From: Eunapius fragilis
Taxonomy: Eukaryota > Porifera > Demospongiae > Spongillida > Spongillidae
Length of the DNA: 64,000 bases
Reading direction: 5' to 3'
Assembly (NCBI GenBank): GCA_963681505.1
Contig: OY811973.1
Span: 5,800,128 to 5,864,127 of the forward strand
How positions within the stretch are numbered: the stretch's first letter is position 1; every line of letters begins with the position of its first letter. Below, one piece after another: positions 49,830 to 61,402 of the stretch. Below the pieces are notes generated by a model. That model saw only the letters and a program-made list of their open reading frames with translations. It was not told the DNA's origin and made no database searches. Position numbers and translations under genes: made by a program.

Positions 49830-50016
49830 GCAGTATATTCTGGACCAGGATATACCGGCTATACAGCAGGTAGAGCAGGTGGAGCTAATCAGGACTGCAG
49901 CTGGACATGGAGCGACTCCTGGACCTGGATGTGGAGCTGGACCTGGAGCAGGTGGAGCGACTCATGAAAGTGGAGCAGGTGGATCAACTCCTGGACCTGG
50001 ACGTGAAACAGGTATT
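49830..50016. repeat. GAGCTGGACCTGGA-type minisatellite
   Basis: Short imperfect units built on CTGGACCTGGA and GTGGAGCAGGTGGAGC. The + strand stays open in more than one frame: one reads Gly/Pro/Ala-rich (GATPGPGCGAGPGAGG), another Leu/Asp/Glu-rich (LLDLDVELDLEQVERL) up to a GTATTT. I cannot show that either is translated. Confidence 0.6.
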
Positions 50017-50922
50017 TAAACAACCCTCAGTTAAAAGGTAAAATTTCTCACTGAAGCCATATAAACATCAGACAAAGATTACATGTTCCCTAAGTAAACT
50101 GATCTCACCCTATTATCAGATAAATCATGCATCACAATACATTGTATCAGCAACTTTGATGCTATTATCAGATAAACTATGCACTACAATACATTATTAT
50201 GATATTGTCAGCAACTTTGATGAACAGCGTGCACACATTTCAAACAGCACTAAAAGTGGAGAGAGATGCAATATCTAATGCTGTAACTGTTACATAAAAT
50301 ATTACTTCCATTATAGCGATACACAATGGCATGCTTGTAATTTATGGATCCACAATTCATGCTGTAACGCACCTTTGGGTGTTCGCTTTGTTGGTTCTTT
50401 CAGTAGCGCGCTTGACACCTTGTCGTGTCTTGTATTGCACTCGTTTACAATATCGGTAGGTGTGCGAGTGGCTAGTTGTTGCCGGGTTTTGTTTCTGTAA
50501 GGGCGGTGGTGTGGAGGAGACACATTCTAATTTGAGCCTCTTGCTTCACATATATCTGCTGTAGACTGTATACCGTAGTATCTGATCGTGTATGTAGTTC
50601 CATCGACGGAATTCGAAAGTTATGCTATACAAGAAGCTAGAGTAGAAATCAATTAGGTCAAAGCAATTACGTCGACAGTGTCGGATACATGTACTTACGT
50701 GTATGGTAGTTTTCGGCTTTCATTTCAAGCTGTGTAACGAATGATAAAGTTGAGAGTAATGCACAGGCATCCTGTAACGTTATTGCTCCATTCCTTTACT
50801 CAACCGTTTGGCAATATGGTTGGACATGTACACATCGAGCCATATGAGACCTTGAAATCATCAAAGGGGCCTCAAATTCTCTTAGATTCAGTGCTTACAC
50901 CTCTTCCACAGCGTGCAGGAAT
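50017..50922. other. intergenic DNA, no gene recognised
   Basis: Contains a local duplication, TTATCAGATAAATCATGCAT and TTATCAGATAAACTATGCAC (about 50115-50180). A - strand frame at 50311-50523 ends near a GTGCGT donor-like site but has no recognisable domain. Confidence 0.4.
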
Positions 50923-51195
50923 GGGCTATTCCATTATTTAATCGTACATCCCTACAGATGGCAAACGTACCCTCCCCGGGACAATATATAAAAGCACCCC
51001 TGGACAAGCTTATATTATATCTCCACCTCCCTGGGACAAACTATTAAATGCCCCCTGGACAAGCTTCTATTATGCCTTCTAACCCCTCGAGACAGGCATT
51101 TAAATGACCACACCCCCGAGACATATTCCCTATACCCCCCTGGACACCATTTATTGTCATCTGTAGGGGTGTATAATTAAATAATGGAATAGCCC
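50923..51195. mobile_element. MITE with ~40-bp terminal inverted repeats
   Basis: GGGCTATTCCATTATTTAAT ... CATCCCTACAGATG on the left is mirrored by CATCTGTAGGGGTGTATAAT ... AATAATGGAATAGCCC on the right. The interior is built of repeated CCCTGGGACA / CCCCTGGACAAGCTT words. No target duplication was found. Confidence 0.85.
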
Positions 51196-51261
51196 AAAAT
51201 TAAGAATTTGAATCGCGCCCACGACACGTGCTATTATTAAATTATTGCATTGAAAAATAGC

Positions 51262-51645
51262 TAGCTGATGTAATTGAGTATTTTTAACCGAATACCAAAT
51301 AAGGTACTATTTGCTCTAGTTAACTGCCCGAACAGGTAGGCATCTAACTGACACCTGAAGATAACCTGCGGACGCATCCTGAAGCAATTGGCACACATGG
51401 CGTGCTTTACAAATGTTCCTGTTGTGAGTTATACTATCCTGAAGGAAGAATAAGAAGATTAAGACGACGACGACGGAGGAGAAATTTTAGGTGGGACTGG
51501 GTACGGACGATGGGGACGAGTATTTTTGTTCTCAAAAAGTACACCATCTTATGATACAACGCAGAACTGTTCTCCTTTTTGATATCACTCGATTGCCACT
51601 AAGAGCAAAGTGGCTCGACTCTTCGCTGTCCTGCTCAACGCAAGT
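51262..51645. repeat. dispersed repeat R2, copy 2
   Basis: Same-orientation match to 14245-14625 through GCATCCTGAAGCAATTGG, AAGACGACGACGACGGAGG, GATGGGGACGAGTA and AGAACTGTTCTCCTTTTTGA. The GAC run is longer here. Confidence 0.75.
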
Positions 51646-51834
51646 GACATTAAAAAAAAAAAGACATTCATCATACTGCAGGATTCCTAATGGGACCTAC
51701 ACACGTAGGTACCAATGAGCATGGAAACTACAGCATGAGGACTAAACCAATTCTTTGGTCTCATTAATACTGCCAGACTATCATATCCTTATGATAATGT
51801 AGCAACTACATATATTATTTCACAATAATGTGTT

Positions 51835-51990
51835 ATCACCAAAATCTCGCTGGGATGGTCACGTATGGAGGCCAAGCCTGATGCAGCAAGTGTATAGCGA
51901 CTGGTGTCCTCATTGTCTGTGCCATTTGGATCAGAGGAGGTCAGGTGGTTGGTGCAGCCTCCAGACATTGCAGAAAGACTAGACACTGGA
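51835..51990 (-). CDS. possible exon of the ankyrin-region gene (serine/asparagine-rich)
   Basis: The - strand frame reads SSLSAMSGGCTNHLTSSDP, NGTDNEDTSRYTLAASG, LASIRDHPSE and is open from a stop upstream to a donor-like TTTTG|GTGATA. Composition is protein-like, resembling a linker or phosphorylation-rich segment, and the stretch stands out from the AT-rich surroundings. There is no ATG in frame, so it would have to be an internal exon; an AG at about 51998 could be the acceptor. No family is recognised. Not certain to be coding. Confidence 0.3.
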
Positions 51991-52139
51991 TGTAGCTTGC
52001 CTCATGCCATATGGAGTAGTTGCCCATGGTGATGGGTTAGGGTTGCCCATGGTGAGGTACTCCACCAGTTTGAGGTGGAGTACCTCACATGTGAGGCACA
52101 TAAGGCTATAGACTAAGTGATTGCAGCCCACCCTACCAT

Positions 52140-52620
52140 TCTTTATCAACAGAAAGTGACTTTTATTACAATCAAAGTAACAAAAGTTGTTAGGTCAGGG
52201 TAGAAGCTATCAATGTGAACCCCCAAATGGTTTGGTTAATGGAAATATAGTAAGTGCCCCATGGAGGTCTCAAACTGCCCCATACTGCACAACCATTCAG
52301 GCAAGACTTAGACCTCATACAAAATTAGCTCATTGAACAAGTACGTTTTCAACAAGAATGTCAGATTGGTATTTTGACAGCACCCCTCAGATGCATACAC
52401 TACACTGTCCTAAAGAAACAAACTGTTGTAAGGAGGGGGAAAATGGCTACCAACCATTTTATGAACTCCCAGCCCAGAGATTATAATCCTCTAGGCAATG
52501 TAATATTATAGTTAGCTAATCATACCACAAACTTATTTAGCTAGACATCTTTCTGGGATACATGAAGTCAATGGTAGTCTAATAAGAATGGGAGCAACAT
52601 TGCATGACTCAGAGAACAAG
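52140..52620. repeat. segment duplicated at 63290-63560
   Basis: AAAAGTTGTTAGGTCAGG, GTGCCCCATGGAGGTCTCAA, ACTGCCCCATACTGCAC and AGACCTCATACAAAATTAG recur in the same order and orientation at 63310-63530. It is part of a larger duplication of the ankyrin region. A second internal near-copy of GAACAAGTACGTTTTCAAC lies at about 52336 and 52614. Confidence 0.8.
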
Positions 52621-54137
52621 TACGTTTTCGACAAAAATACTAGTTGACCTAGAGGACTCGAAGTCAATGGTTGTGTGGGAGCAACATTGTGTGACTCAGA
52701 AAACAGCCTACTTTACAAAGAGATAAAGAGCTGCTAATGGCAAATGCAGATTCAATAATGAGTACACGTTCATACAGGCAGTTTTGTGAGGAAGCCATTT
52801 ACACAAGTGTGAGGAACAGACATATATGCAAGTGTGGCAGATAACTATGCAAGGCACAGGGAGTGTGGTGGGAGGGTGAGTGGTAGGAGATAAGCCCCTC
52901 CAGGGTAGTACTGAGAGGATGTGTGTTATGGGCTTATATGCATAGCATAATTGCATGCAAGTATAATTGTACATAGTTATACATAATAAAGCAGTTTATA
53001 ATAATTAAAAACTTGATATTCAAAGATACGCAGTCACCACCTCCCCATTGCCACTTTTAGACCACTAAACCACTCTAATCATCAATCCACACGCATAACT
53101 TACCTCCTGATGATGGGTGTGTGCGATTCACATAATGAAAAAGAAAGAGAAATTGTCAATGTGTAGACCAATGTTTGTAATTAAGTGGTATAGTAACTAC
53201 TACGACGATACAAGACACTCGGGAATAATTTAAAACTAAATCCATTTAGATAATTATACACATTTATAAGTAAGGTGCTATACTCACACCCATGTACTGC
53301 ATGAAGGATTGATGTAATTATGCAGCCTGTTATTAATGAACCTAATGAATGATTTATATGTAGACACCACCTCCCCATTGCTACTTTTAGACCACACTAT
53401 ATACAAACTACTCAATCCTCAATACAAATACTGTACACATGCATAACTTACCACCTGATGATGGAACAGTGGAATTCACATAATGATAAGAAAGAGAAAT
53501 TGTTAATGAGTTGACCACAATGTTGTATACCCACAGCATGTACATGTACATGTACATGGACTAGACATATGGAATAATTATTTCAGCACTTCTCACTATG
53601 CAAGGCACAGTGAGTGTAGTGAGTGGTAGGAGATAAGCCCCTCCAGGGTAGTACTGAGAGGATGTGTGTTATGGGCTTATATGCATAGCATAATTGTGTG
53701 TAGGTACATGTACAATGTAACATATACCAAATAAATAAACAAGGAATACATACATAGCATAATTAAGTAAGTATAGAATCCATAATACCAGAGAAGAAAT
53801 GAAATAAATAAATTACATTGTGATGTACATAGTTATACATAATAAAATAGTTTGTAATAATTAAAAACTTGATTTTCAATGATATGCAGTCACCACCTCT
53901 CAATTGCTACTTTTAGACCACTAAACCACTCTAATCATCAATCCACATGCATAACTTACCCACTGATGAGATAGTTGAGTGTGATTCACATAATGAAAAA
54001 GAAAGAGAAATTGTCAATGTGTAGACCAGTGTTTTTGTATTTCTCCAGCATATAAATCATGGATTGCGATATGATGAGTGTGCATTTGGCATAGTAACTA
54101 CTACGATGATACTCCTTTTACATGTGATGTTGTAACA

Positions 54138-54305
54138 GGCATTTGATGATAAAATGAACAGCTCCTTCAAAAAGCACCATTATAATGAGGTGGTGGTGCA
54201 TCAAGGCACAATGGATTTTGTTGGTTTATGGTACAGACTAATTATGGACCCTAATGTCCAGCTGAAAAGGGCTGAGCACAGGACAGTCCAACAGAAATAT
54301 TATTA
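54138..54305 (+). other. array block E, copy 1: open frame after an acceptor-like site
   Basis: After TGTTGTAACAG the + strand reads AFDDKMNSSFKKHHYNEVVV, HQGTMDFVGLWYRLIMDP, NVQLKRAEHRTVQQKYY and stops. I recognise no family. Comparison with copy 2 shows changes at first and second codon positions as often as at third, so the frame is not clearly under coding constraint. Confidence 0.35.
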
Positions 54306-56140
54306 ACACATTAATACATGATGATTACACATGTCTGTTCTATCATCATCTGCAGGCTTGGTGATGGTCAAAGCAGTACATACGTACATTATCCTAAAGC
54401 AAAAGGTTTCTTAGTTTTAACATACTTTTGAGCACTCCAAATAAAAGCTACTCAATCATCAATACAAATCCTGTCCACATGCATAACTTACCTCCTGATG
54501 ATTGACAAGTGGAATTCACAGATGTCATATGCAGGAATGAAACAAGCTATAAACAAATAATAAAGACACTCGGGACTAAGTCCATTTTGATAAATATCTA
54601 CTATTATTATAGCGGTATACTCACATACATGTATTGCATGAACAAATATAGGATTGATGTAATTATGCAGCCTGTTATTAATGAACCAAATGAATGATTT
54701 ATATGTAGTCACCACCTCCCCATCGCTTATTTTAGACCACTCTATATACAAACTACTCAATCATCAATACAAATACTGTACACATGCATAACTTACCCCC
54801 TGATAATGGATGAGTGGATTCACATAATAAAAAGAAAGAGAAATTGTTAATTTGCTGACCACTAATGCTGTATACCCCCAGCATGTACATGTACATGGCA
54901 TTGACTAGGCCGATGGAAGAAATATTTCTGCACTTCTAACTATGCAAGGCACAGGGAGTGTGGTGGGAGGGAGAGTGCTAGGAGATAAGTCCCCTCCAGG
55001 GTAGTACTGAGAGGATGTAAGTTATGGGCTTATACAGTTATACATAACAAAGTAGTTTGCAATAATTAATAACTTGATATTCAATGATATGCAGTCACCA
55101 CCTCCCCATTGCTACATTTAGACCACTAAACCACTCTACATTAAAATTATGGAATTGTCAATCTACATGCATAACTTACAAACTGATGATTGGTGAGTGC
55201 GATTCACATAATGAAAAGGAAGAGAAATTGTCAGTGTGTTGACCAGTGTTTTTTGTATTTCCCCAGCATATAATGTAACAGAATTATTAACAATTAACTT
55301 GGTTGCTACACATGTACTAAATTAATACTACATGGAAATGGATTAATATAATTTCATGCACTCACAGCCCTTAGTGGCCATAGATTTTGTGGACGAAAAG
55401 AATACCTCTTGAAATATATAGCAACTACAACGACGATACAAGACACTTGGGTAGTCCATTTAGATACATATATACTATCATACACATTTATAAGTAAGGC
55501 ACTATACTCACATACATGTACTGCATGATTGTATATAGGATTGATGTAATTATGCAGCCTGTTATTAATGAACCTGATGAATGATTTATATGTAGTCACC
55601 ACCTCCCCATTGTTACTTTTAGACCACTCTATACACAAATTACAATACAAATCCTGTCCACATGCATAACGTACATCCTGATGATGGATAAGTGGATTCA
55701 CAGATGTCGTATGCAGGAAAGAAACAAAAGCTATTAACAAGTATACAAGACACTCGGGTATAATTTAACACCTAGTCGACTTTGATAAATATAAACTAAT
55801 AGTAAGGCGCTATACTCACATACATGTATTGCATGAACAAATATAGGATTGATGTAATTATGTAGCCTGTTATTAATAAACCTGATGAAGATTAATATGC
55901 AGTCACCACCTCCCCATTGCTAACATAAAAATTATTCAATCGTCAATCCACATGCATAACTTACCCCCTGATGATGGTGAGTGTGATTCACATAATGAAA
56001 AAGAAAGAGAAATTGTCAATGTGTAGACCAGTTTTTTTTAATTTCCTCAGCCCATAAATGTAACATGATTGCTATATGATGAGTGTGCATATGGTAGTAA
56101 CTACTACGACAATACTCCATTTAAATGTGATGGTACAACA

Positions 56141-56309
56141 GGCATTTGATGATAAAGTGAACAGCTCCTTCAAAAAGCCCCATTATAATGAGGTGGTGGT
56201 GCATCGAGGCACAATGAATTTTGTTGGTTTCTGGTATATTCTAATTATGGACCCTAATGTCCAGCTGAAAAAGGGTGATCACAGGACAGTCCAACAAAGA
56301 AATTATTAA
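56141..56309 (+). other. array block E, copy 2: open frame after an acceptor-like site
   Basis: Preceded by GGTACAACAG. It reads AFDDKVNSSFKKPHYNEVVV, HRGTMNFVGFWYILIMDP, NVQLKKGDHRTVQQRNY and stops. Length equals copy 1; about a dozen residues differ. Confidence 0.35.
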
Positions 56310-58492
56310 CCACATTAATACATGACGATTACACATGTCTGTTCTATCATCATCTGCAGGCTTGGTGATGGTTATATGCAGAATATACCTTATCCTAAAG
56401 CAAAACTTTTACCTGGTTTCTTAGCTAACATAGTTTTGAGCACACCAAATGAAAGCTCACACTCATCAATACAAATCCTGTCCACATGCATAACTTACAA
56501 ACTGATGATGGATAAGTGGAATTCACAGATGTCATATGCAGGAAAGAAACAAAAGCTATTAACAAGTATACAAGACACTCGGGTATAATTTAACACCTAG
56601 TCGACTTTGATGTTGTAAATATATACTGCATGAACAAATATAGAATTGATGTCATTATACAGCCTAGCTGTTATTAATGAACTTGATGAATGATTTATAT
56701 GTAGTACCACCTCCCCATTGCTACTTTTAGATCACTCTATATGCAAACTACTCAATCATCAATACAAATACTGTCCACATGCATAACGTACCTCCTGATG
56801 ATGGATACGTGGGATTCACATAATAAAAAGAAAGAGAAATTGTTAATGTGTTGACCACTAATGTTGTATACCCCCAGCATGTACATGTACATGGCATTGA
56901 CTAGGCTAATGGAAGAAATATTTCTGCACTTCTAGGCACAGGGAGTGTGGTGGGAGGGTGAGTGCTAGGAGATAAGCCCCTCCAGGGTAGTACTGAGAGG
57001 ATGTGTGTTATGGGCTTATATGCATAGCATAATTGCATGTAAGTAAGTACATGTACATAGATATACATAATAAAGTAGTTTGTAATAAATATTCAATAAT
57101 ACGCAGTCACCACCTCCCCCATTGCTACTTTTAGTCCACTAAACCACTCTGCATACAAATTATTCAATCCCACATGCATAACTTACCTCCTGATGATGGT
57201 GTGTACGATTCACATAATGAAAAGAAATAGAATTGTCAATGTGTTGTCCAGTGTTTTTTGTAAATCCCCAGCATATAAATGCAACAGAAGTTATTAACCA
57301 TTAACAAGGTTGCTGCTACACATGTACTAAATACAAATGGATTAATATAATTTCATGCACACATAGCCCTTAGTGGCCATAGATTGTGTGGACAAAAGGT
57401 ATACCTCTTGAAATACATGTTTACAGTAACTACTACAACGATACAAGACACTTGGGTAGTCCATTTAGATACATATATACTATCATACACATTTATAAGT
57501 AAGGCACCATACTCACATACATGTATTGCATGAATTGATGTAATTATGCAGCCTGTTATTAATGAGCCTGATGAATGATTTATATGTAGTCACCACCTCC
57601 CCATTGCTACTTTTAGACCACTCTATATACAAACTACTCAATCATCAATACAATACTGTCCACATGCATAACTTACCAACTGATGATGGATGAGTGGAAT
57701 TCACAGATGTCATATGCAGAAAAGAAACAAAGCTATTAAGAAGTAAACAAGACACTCGGGTATTATTTAACACTAAGTCCATTTTGATAAATATATACTG
57801 TTAGTAAGGCACTACATATGCTCACATACATGTATTGCATGAAAATAATAGGATTGATTTAATTATGCAGCCTGTTATTAATGAACCTGATGAATGAATA
57901 TGCATAACTTAAAACCTGACAATGGATGAGTGGAATTCACATAATGACAAGAAAGAGAAATTGTTAATGTGTTGACCATTAAATATAATGTTGTATACCC
58001 CCAGCATGTACATGTACATGGACTAGACATATGGAAGAATTATATCTGCACTTCTAACTATGCAAGGCACAGTGAGTGTGGTGAGTGCTAGGAGATAAGC
58101 CCCTGCAGGGTAGTACTGAGAGGATGTGTGTTATGGGCTTATATGCACAGCATAATTGCATGTAAGTATATGTACATAGTTATACATAATAAAGTAGTTT
58201 ATTAAAAACTTGATATTGAATGATATATAGTTACCACCTCCCCATTGCTACTTTTAGACCACTAAACCACTCTACATAAAGATTATTCAATACTCAATCC
58301 ACATGCATAACTTACAAACTGATGATTGGTGAATGTGATTCATACAATGAAAAAGAAAGAGAAATCGTCAATGAGTGTTTTTTGTATTTCTCCAGCATAT
58401 AAATGTAACATGGCGATATGATGAGTGTGCATATGGTATAGAAACTACTACGACGATACTCCATTTAAATGTGATGGTGTAACAGGCATTTG

Positions 58493-58660
58493 ATGATAAA
58501 ATGAACGTGATACAGCTCCTTCAAAAAGCACCATTATTATGAGGTGGTGGTGCATCAAGGCACAATGGATTTTGTTGGTTTATGGTATAGCCTAATTATG
58601 GACCCTTATGTCCAGCTGAAAAGGGCTGAGCACAGGACAGTCCAACAATGAAATTAATAA
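58493..58660 (+). pseudogene. array block E, copy 3, frameshifted
   Basis: Same block with a 7-base insertion (GTGATAC after ATGAAC) that breaks the frame, and TGA in place of the lysine/arginine codon near the end. If E was ever coding, this copy is dead. Confidence 0.5.
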
Positions 58661-58910
58661 CACATTAATACATGATGATTACACATATCTGTTCTATCAT
58701 CATCTGCAGGCTTGGTTATGGTTATATGCAGGTCAATAAAGTAGATACAAACATTATCCTAAATTTTACCTGGTTTCTTAGTTTTAACAGCACCCCAAAT
58801 GAAAGTTATTCAATTATCAATACAAATCCTGTCCACATGCATAACTTACAAAATATATACTATTAGTAAGGCGCTATACTCACATACATGTATTGCGTGA
58901 ACAATTACTA

Positions 58911-59131
58911 TAGAATACCATATTTAACATTTAACGACCCCTTACGTGAGATCTTAAAAAAAGGCATGTCGTTGAAATGAGCAGATCTCCAAAACCCTTC
59001 ATGCCACCACATACCTTTGTCAAAAAGGTATGCATTGGCGTGAAGGGTTTTAGAGACATGCTCGTTTCAGAGACATGCATTTATTTTAGGATCTCATGTA
59101 CATGTAAGCGGGCGTTAAATTTGGTATTCTA
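58911..59131. mobile_element. foldback element inserted in the array
   Basis: TAGAATACCATATTTAAC ... TTACGTGAGATC ... AACCCTTCATGCCACC is mirrored by GCGTGAAGGGTT ... GATCTCATGTACATGTAAGC ... TTAAATTTGGTATTCTA. Arms are about 80 bases and imperfect. Confidence 0.8.
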
Positions 59132-59825
59132 CGGTACATATATTGGATTGATGTAATTGTGCAGCCTGTTATTAATGAACCTGATGAAGGACTCTTATTT
59201 ATATGTTTTAACATACTTTTAGAGCACTCCAAATGAAAGTTACTCAATCATCAATACAAATCCTGTCCACATGCGTAACTTACCGACTGATGATGGATAA
59301 GTGGAATTCACAGATGTCATATGCAGGAATGAAATAAAAGCTATTAACAAGTATACTAGACACTCGGGTATAATTTAACACCTAGTCCATTTTGATTAAT
59401 CTACTATATTAGTAAGGTGCTATACTCACAAACATGTATTGCATGAACAGATATAGGATTGATCTAATTATGCAGCCTGTTATTAATGAACCTGATGAAT
59501 GATTTATATGTAGTCACCACCTCTCCATTGATACTTTTAGACCACTCTATATGCAAACTACTCAATCATCAATACAAATACTGTCCACATGCATAACTTA
59601 CCACCTGATGATGTATGAGTGATTCACATAATAAAAAGAAAGAGAAATTGTTAATGTGTTGACCACTAATGTTGTATACCCCCAGCATGAACATGCACAT
59701 GGCATTGACTAGGTCGATGAAAGGCACAGGGAGTGTGGTGGGAGGGTGAGTGCTAGGAGATAAGCCCCTCCAGGGTAGTACTGAGAGGATGTGTGTTATG
59801 GACTTGTAAGTACATGCACATAGTT

Positions 59826-60720
59826 ATCAGGAACTACGTCGTTAGTAGTTCCTATATAGAAATTGACCCAGGTCGTGAATATCATTTTTAAAATGCATAT
59901 AACTTGCGTACCAAGAAACAAATAGGTTAGCTCTTTGTTGCTATCGAACCAGAAGGCAAAGACGGTGATTTGAATGTTTTGTTCCAGTTGTTTGCTTTAA
60001 GAGAACAAAAAAGCTCATGTTTATTTCTCATCCCTACGCCAATTCTTCTCTGTCGCGTCTTCCTCTTCTAATTCTTTTTCTCGGGTGAGTGTAACTCCGG
60101 ATAGGAATGGATTTAATGAGCGCAAATTATACCAATCGCTTTAGAATCTCCTGGAAGGACATTATCAGCTATTAGATATAAAGCATGAAACAGGCTTACA
60201 TAATCATTATGTAATGCAGAGTGCTAAATTGAAGCGTTCCCATGGCAACATTAGAATTGTGCAGCATTATAACAGGTGGGAATTTCATTTGATCGCAGTT
60301 TTGTTCACCGCTTTTGGCTAACGAAGTTGTTCACGTCCACTAATGAGGAGAGCTAAATGACGAGAAGAATACCTGATAAGAACACTTTTAAACAATGAAA
60401 ATTTTACCAATAGCTTCAGAATAGGCTGGAAGAGCCGCTTTCATATAAAATAGTTGATGTTATATTTTGGTAAACAATTGACAGCTTGTAAGATGTAATT
60501 TTAGATATCTAAGAATAAATTGTGAACAACTGGAGTAAATGCATTGGTGCTTCAATCGTCGTTTGGTGTAACCTCTTTTGTTAGTGAAGTTGTTTTTCTC
60601 AAAATGCCTTCATGTCAGGAAAAGAAACGAGCGAAACAACGTGTGAAATACCTTCAATTTATGACGATGATTTAGAATTGGCACGGGCATCCTACAAAGC
60701 AGATACTATTTACAGTGATT
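59826..60720 (+). mobile_element. dispersed element R1, copies 3 and 4 (adjacent)
   Basis: 59880-60365 matches 9974-10480 (TAGCTCTTTGTTGCTATCGA, AACTCCGGATAGGAATGG, GAATCTCCTGGAAGGACAT, CATTTGATCGCAGTTTTGTT). From 60390 a second, more diverged relative starts, with a frame M-P-S-C-Q-E-K-K-R-A-K-Q-R-V-K at 60604 that runs a little further than the copy near 10432. The first copy begins after AGGAACTACGTCGTTAGTAGTTCCT (palindromic) at about 59828. Confidence 0.65.
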
Positions 60721-60724
60721 TCAA

Positions 60725-60880
60725 TGATTTGGGTATGAAAAAATAAAGGTAAAAACATTAACTACAAAAAAGTTGGTGGCAAATATGATTTGAAGGCAAT
60801 TGGTGGTGTAAAAAGCAAGGAAACAAGGTCTTATCAGAAGGGAAAAGGTAATAGTCCTATATTTAGCACACAAACAACAC
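60725..60880. mobile_element. R3-related arm, copy 4
   Basis: AAAAGTTGGTGGCAAATATGA, GGTGGTGTAAAAAGCAAGG, AAACAAGGTCTTATCAGAAG and AATAGTCCTATATTTAGC match one arm of the R3 foldback. The second arm is absent. Confidence 0.65.
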
Positions 60881-61155
60881 ATGCCCTAACCTGCACACTA
60901 CCTTTCTTTATGTATTGTAATGGCTGTTATCATTGAGGTGGAGAAACTTCATCAATTGACCAAACCTGTTGCATGTCATTGATGATGAGATGGCTCTATT
61001 TTCAAATGGCCAAGAGGTGCGCCAGTAGTCTTAAATACTTGGGTAACTAAGTAGACCCATAGTTATGATAACTGATAACAACTTTTTCACCTCACAGGTG
61101 TCAGTGGGTTTCCAGGCTTGTACTCTTGAAAATGTTCTAGCTGAGGGTTATCTAC
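60881..61155. other. unassigned sequence
   Basis: No features recognised between the R3 arm and the acidic exon candidate. Confidence 0.4.
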
Positions 61156-61161
61156 CACCAC

Positions 61162-61366
61162 TTACATATCATCTGCCTGTTCAGGATCATCCGCCACGTC
61201 GAAAAGAGCAGTTGTTGCCTCATCTTCCTCAACTTGCACGCACTCTACGTAACCCTCAAATTCATCTTCGCTGAGCTCATCACCGTCGTTGTCATCAATA
61301 TCAAGCATGTCGATAACTTGAGTTATGCTGAACCCGCTGCGATTATGCACAGCTATTTCAATGCTA
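61162..61366 (-). CDS. candidate acidic exon, resembling a piggyBac-type transposase N terminus
   Basis: On the - strand a frame follows CTTTAG at 61367-61372 and ends right at GTAAGTGG. It reads HNRSGFSITQVIDMLDI, DDNDGDELSEDEFEGYVEC, then another acidic stretch to ADDPEQADDM. Dense Asp/Glu ending in EDEFEGYVE is typical of the N terminus of piggyBac transposases and piggyBac-derived genes. No catalytic domain is seen in the window on this strand below 61160. It could be the first coding exon (ATG within VIDML) or an internal exon. The family link is by resemblance only. Confidence 0.35.
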
Positions 61367-61402
61367 AAGTACTAGTACTATGTGCGTATTTACGGCTGCT
61401 CG

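Larger units (their letters stand above)
52840..59820. repeat. mosaic tandem array of shared blocks (~2.0-2.35 kb higher-order unit)
   Basis: At least five blocks recur. A is GGCACAGGGAGTGTGGTGGG to ATGTGTGTTATGGGCTTA (about 52855, 53605, 54948, 56935, 58065, 59725). B is CATAATAAAGTAGTTTGTAA to CACCACCTCCCCATTGCTAC. C is CATGCATAACTTAC, three variable bases, CTGATGATG and the purine-rich GAAAGAGAAATTGT. D is TATGCAGCCTGTTATTAATG to GATTTATATGTAGTCACCAC. E is an open-frame block at 54138, 56141 and 58493. The spacing of E, 2.0 and 2.35 kb, suggests a higher-order unit. Blocks C and B reappear at 63080-63300 and 63690-63790. Confidence 0.9.

Noticed and set aside
50311..50523. - strand frame (QQLATRTPTDIVNECNTRHD) ending near a GTGCGT donor
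   Set aside because: Protein-like composition but no ATG in frame, no recognisable domain and no partner exon; evidence too thin for a gene call.
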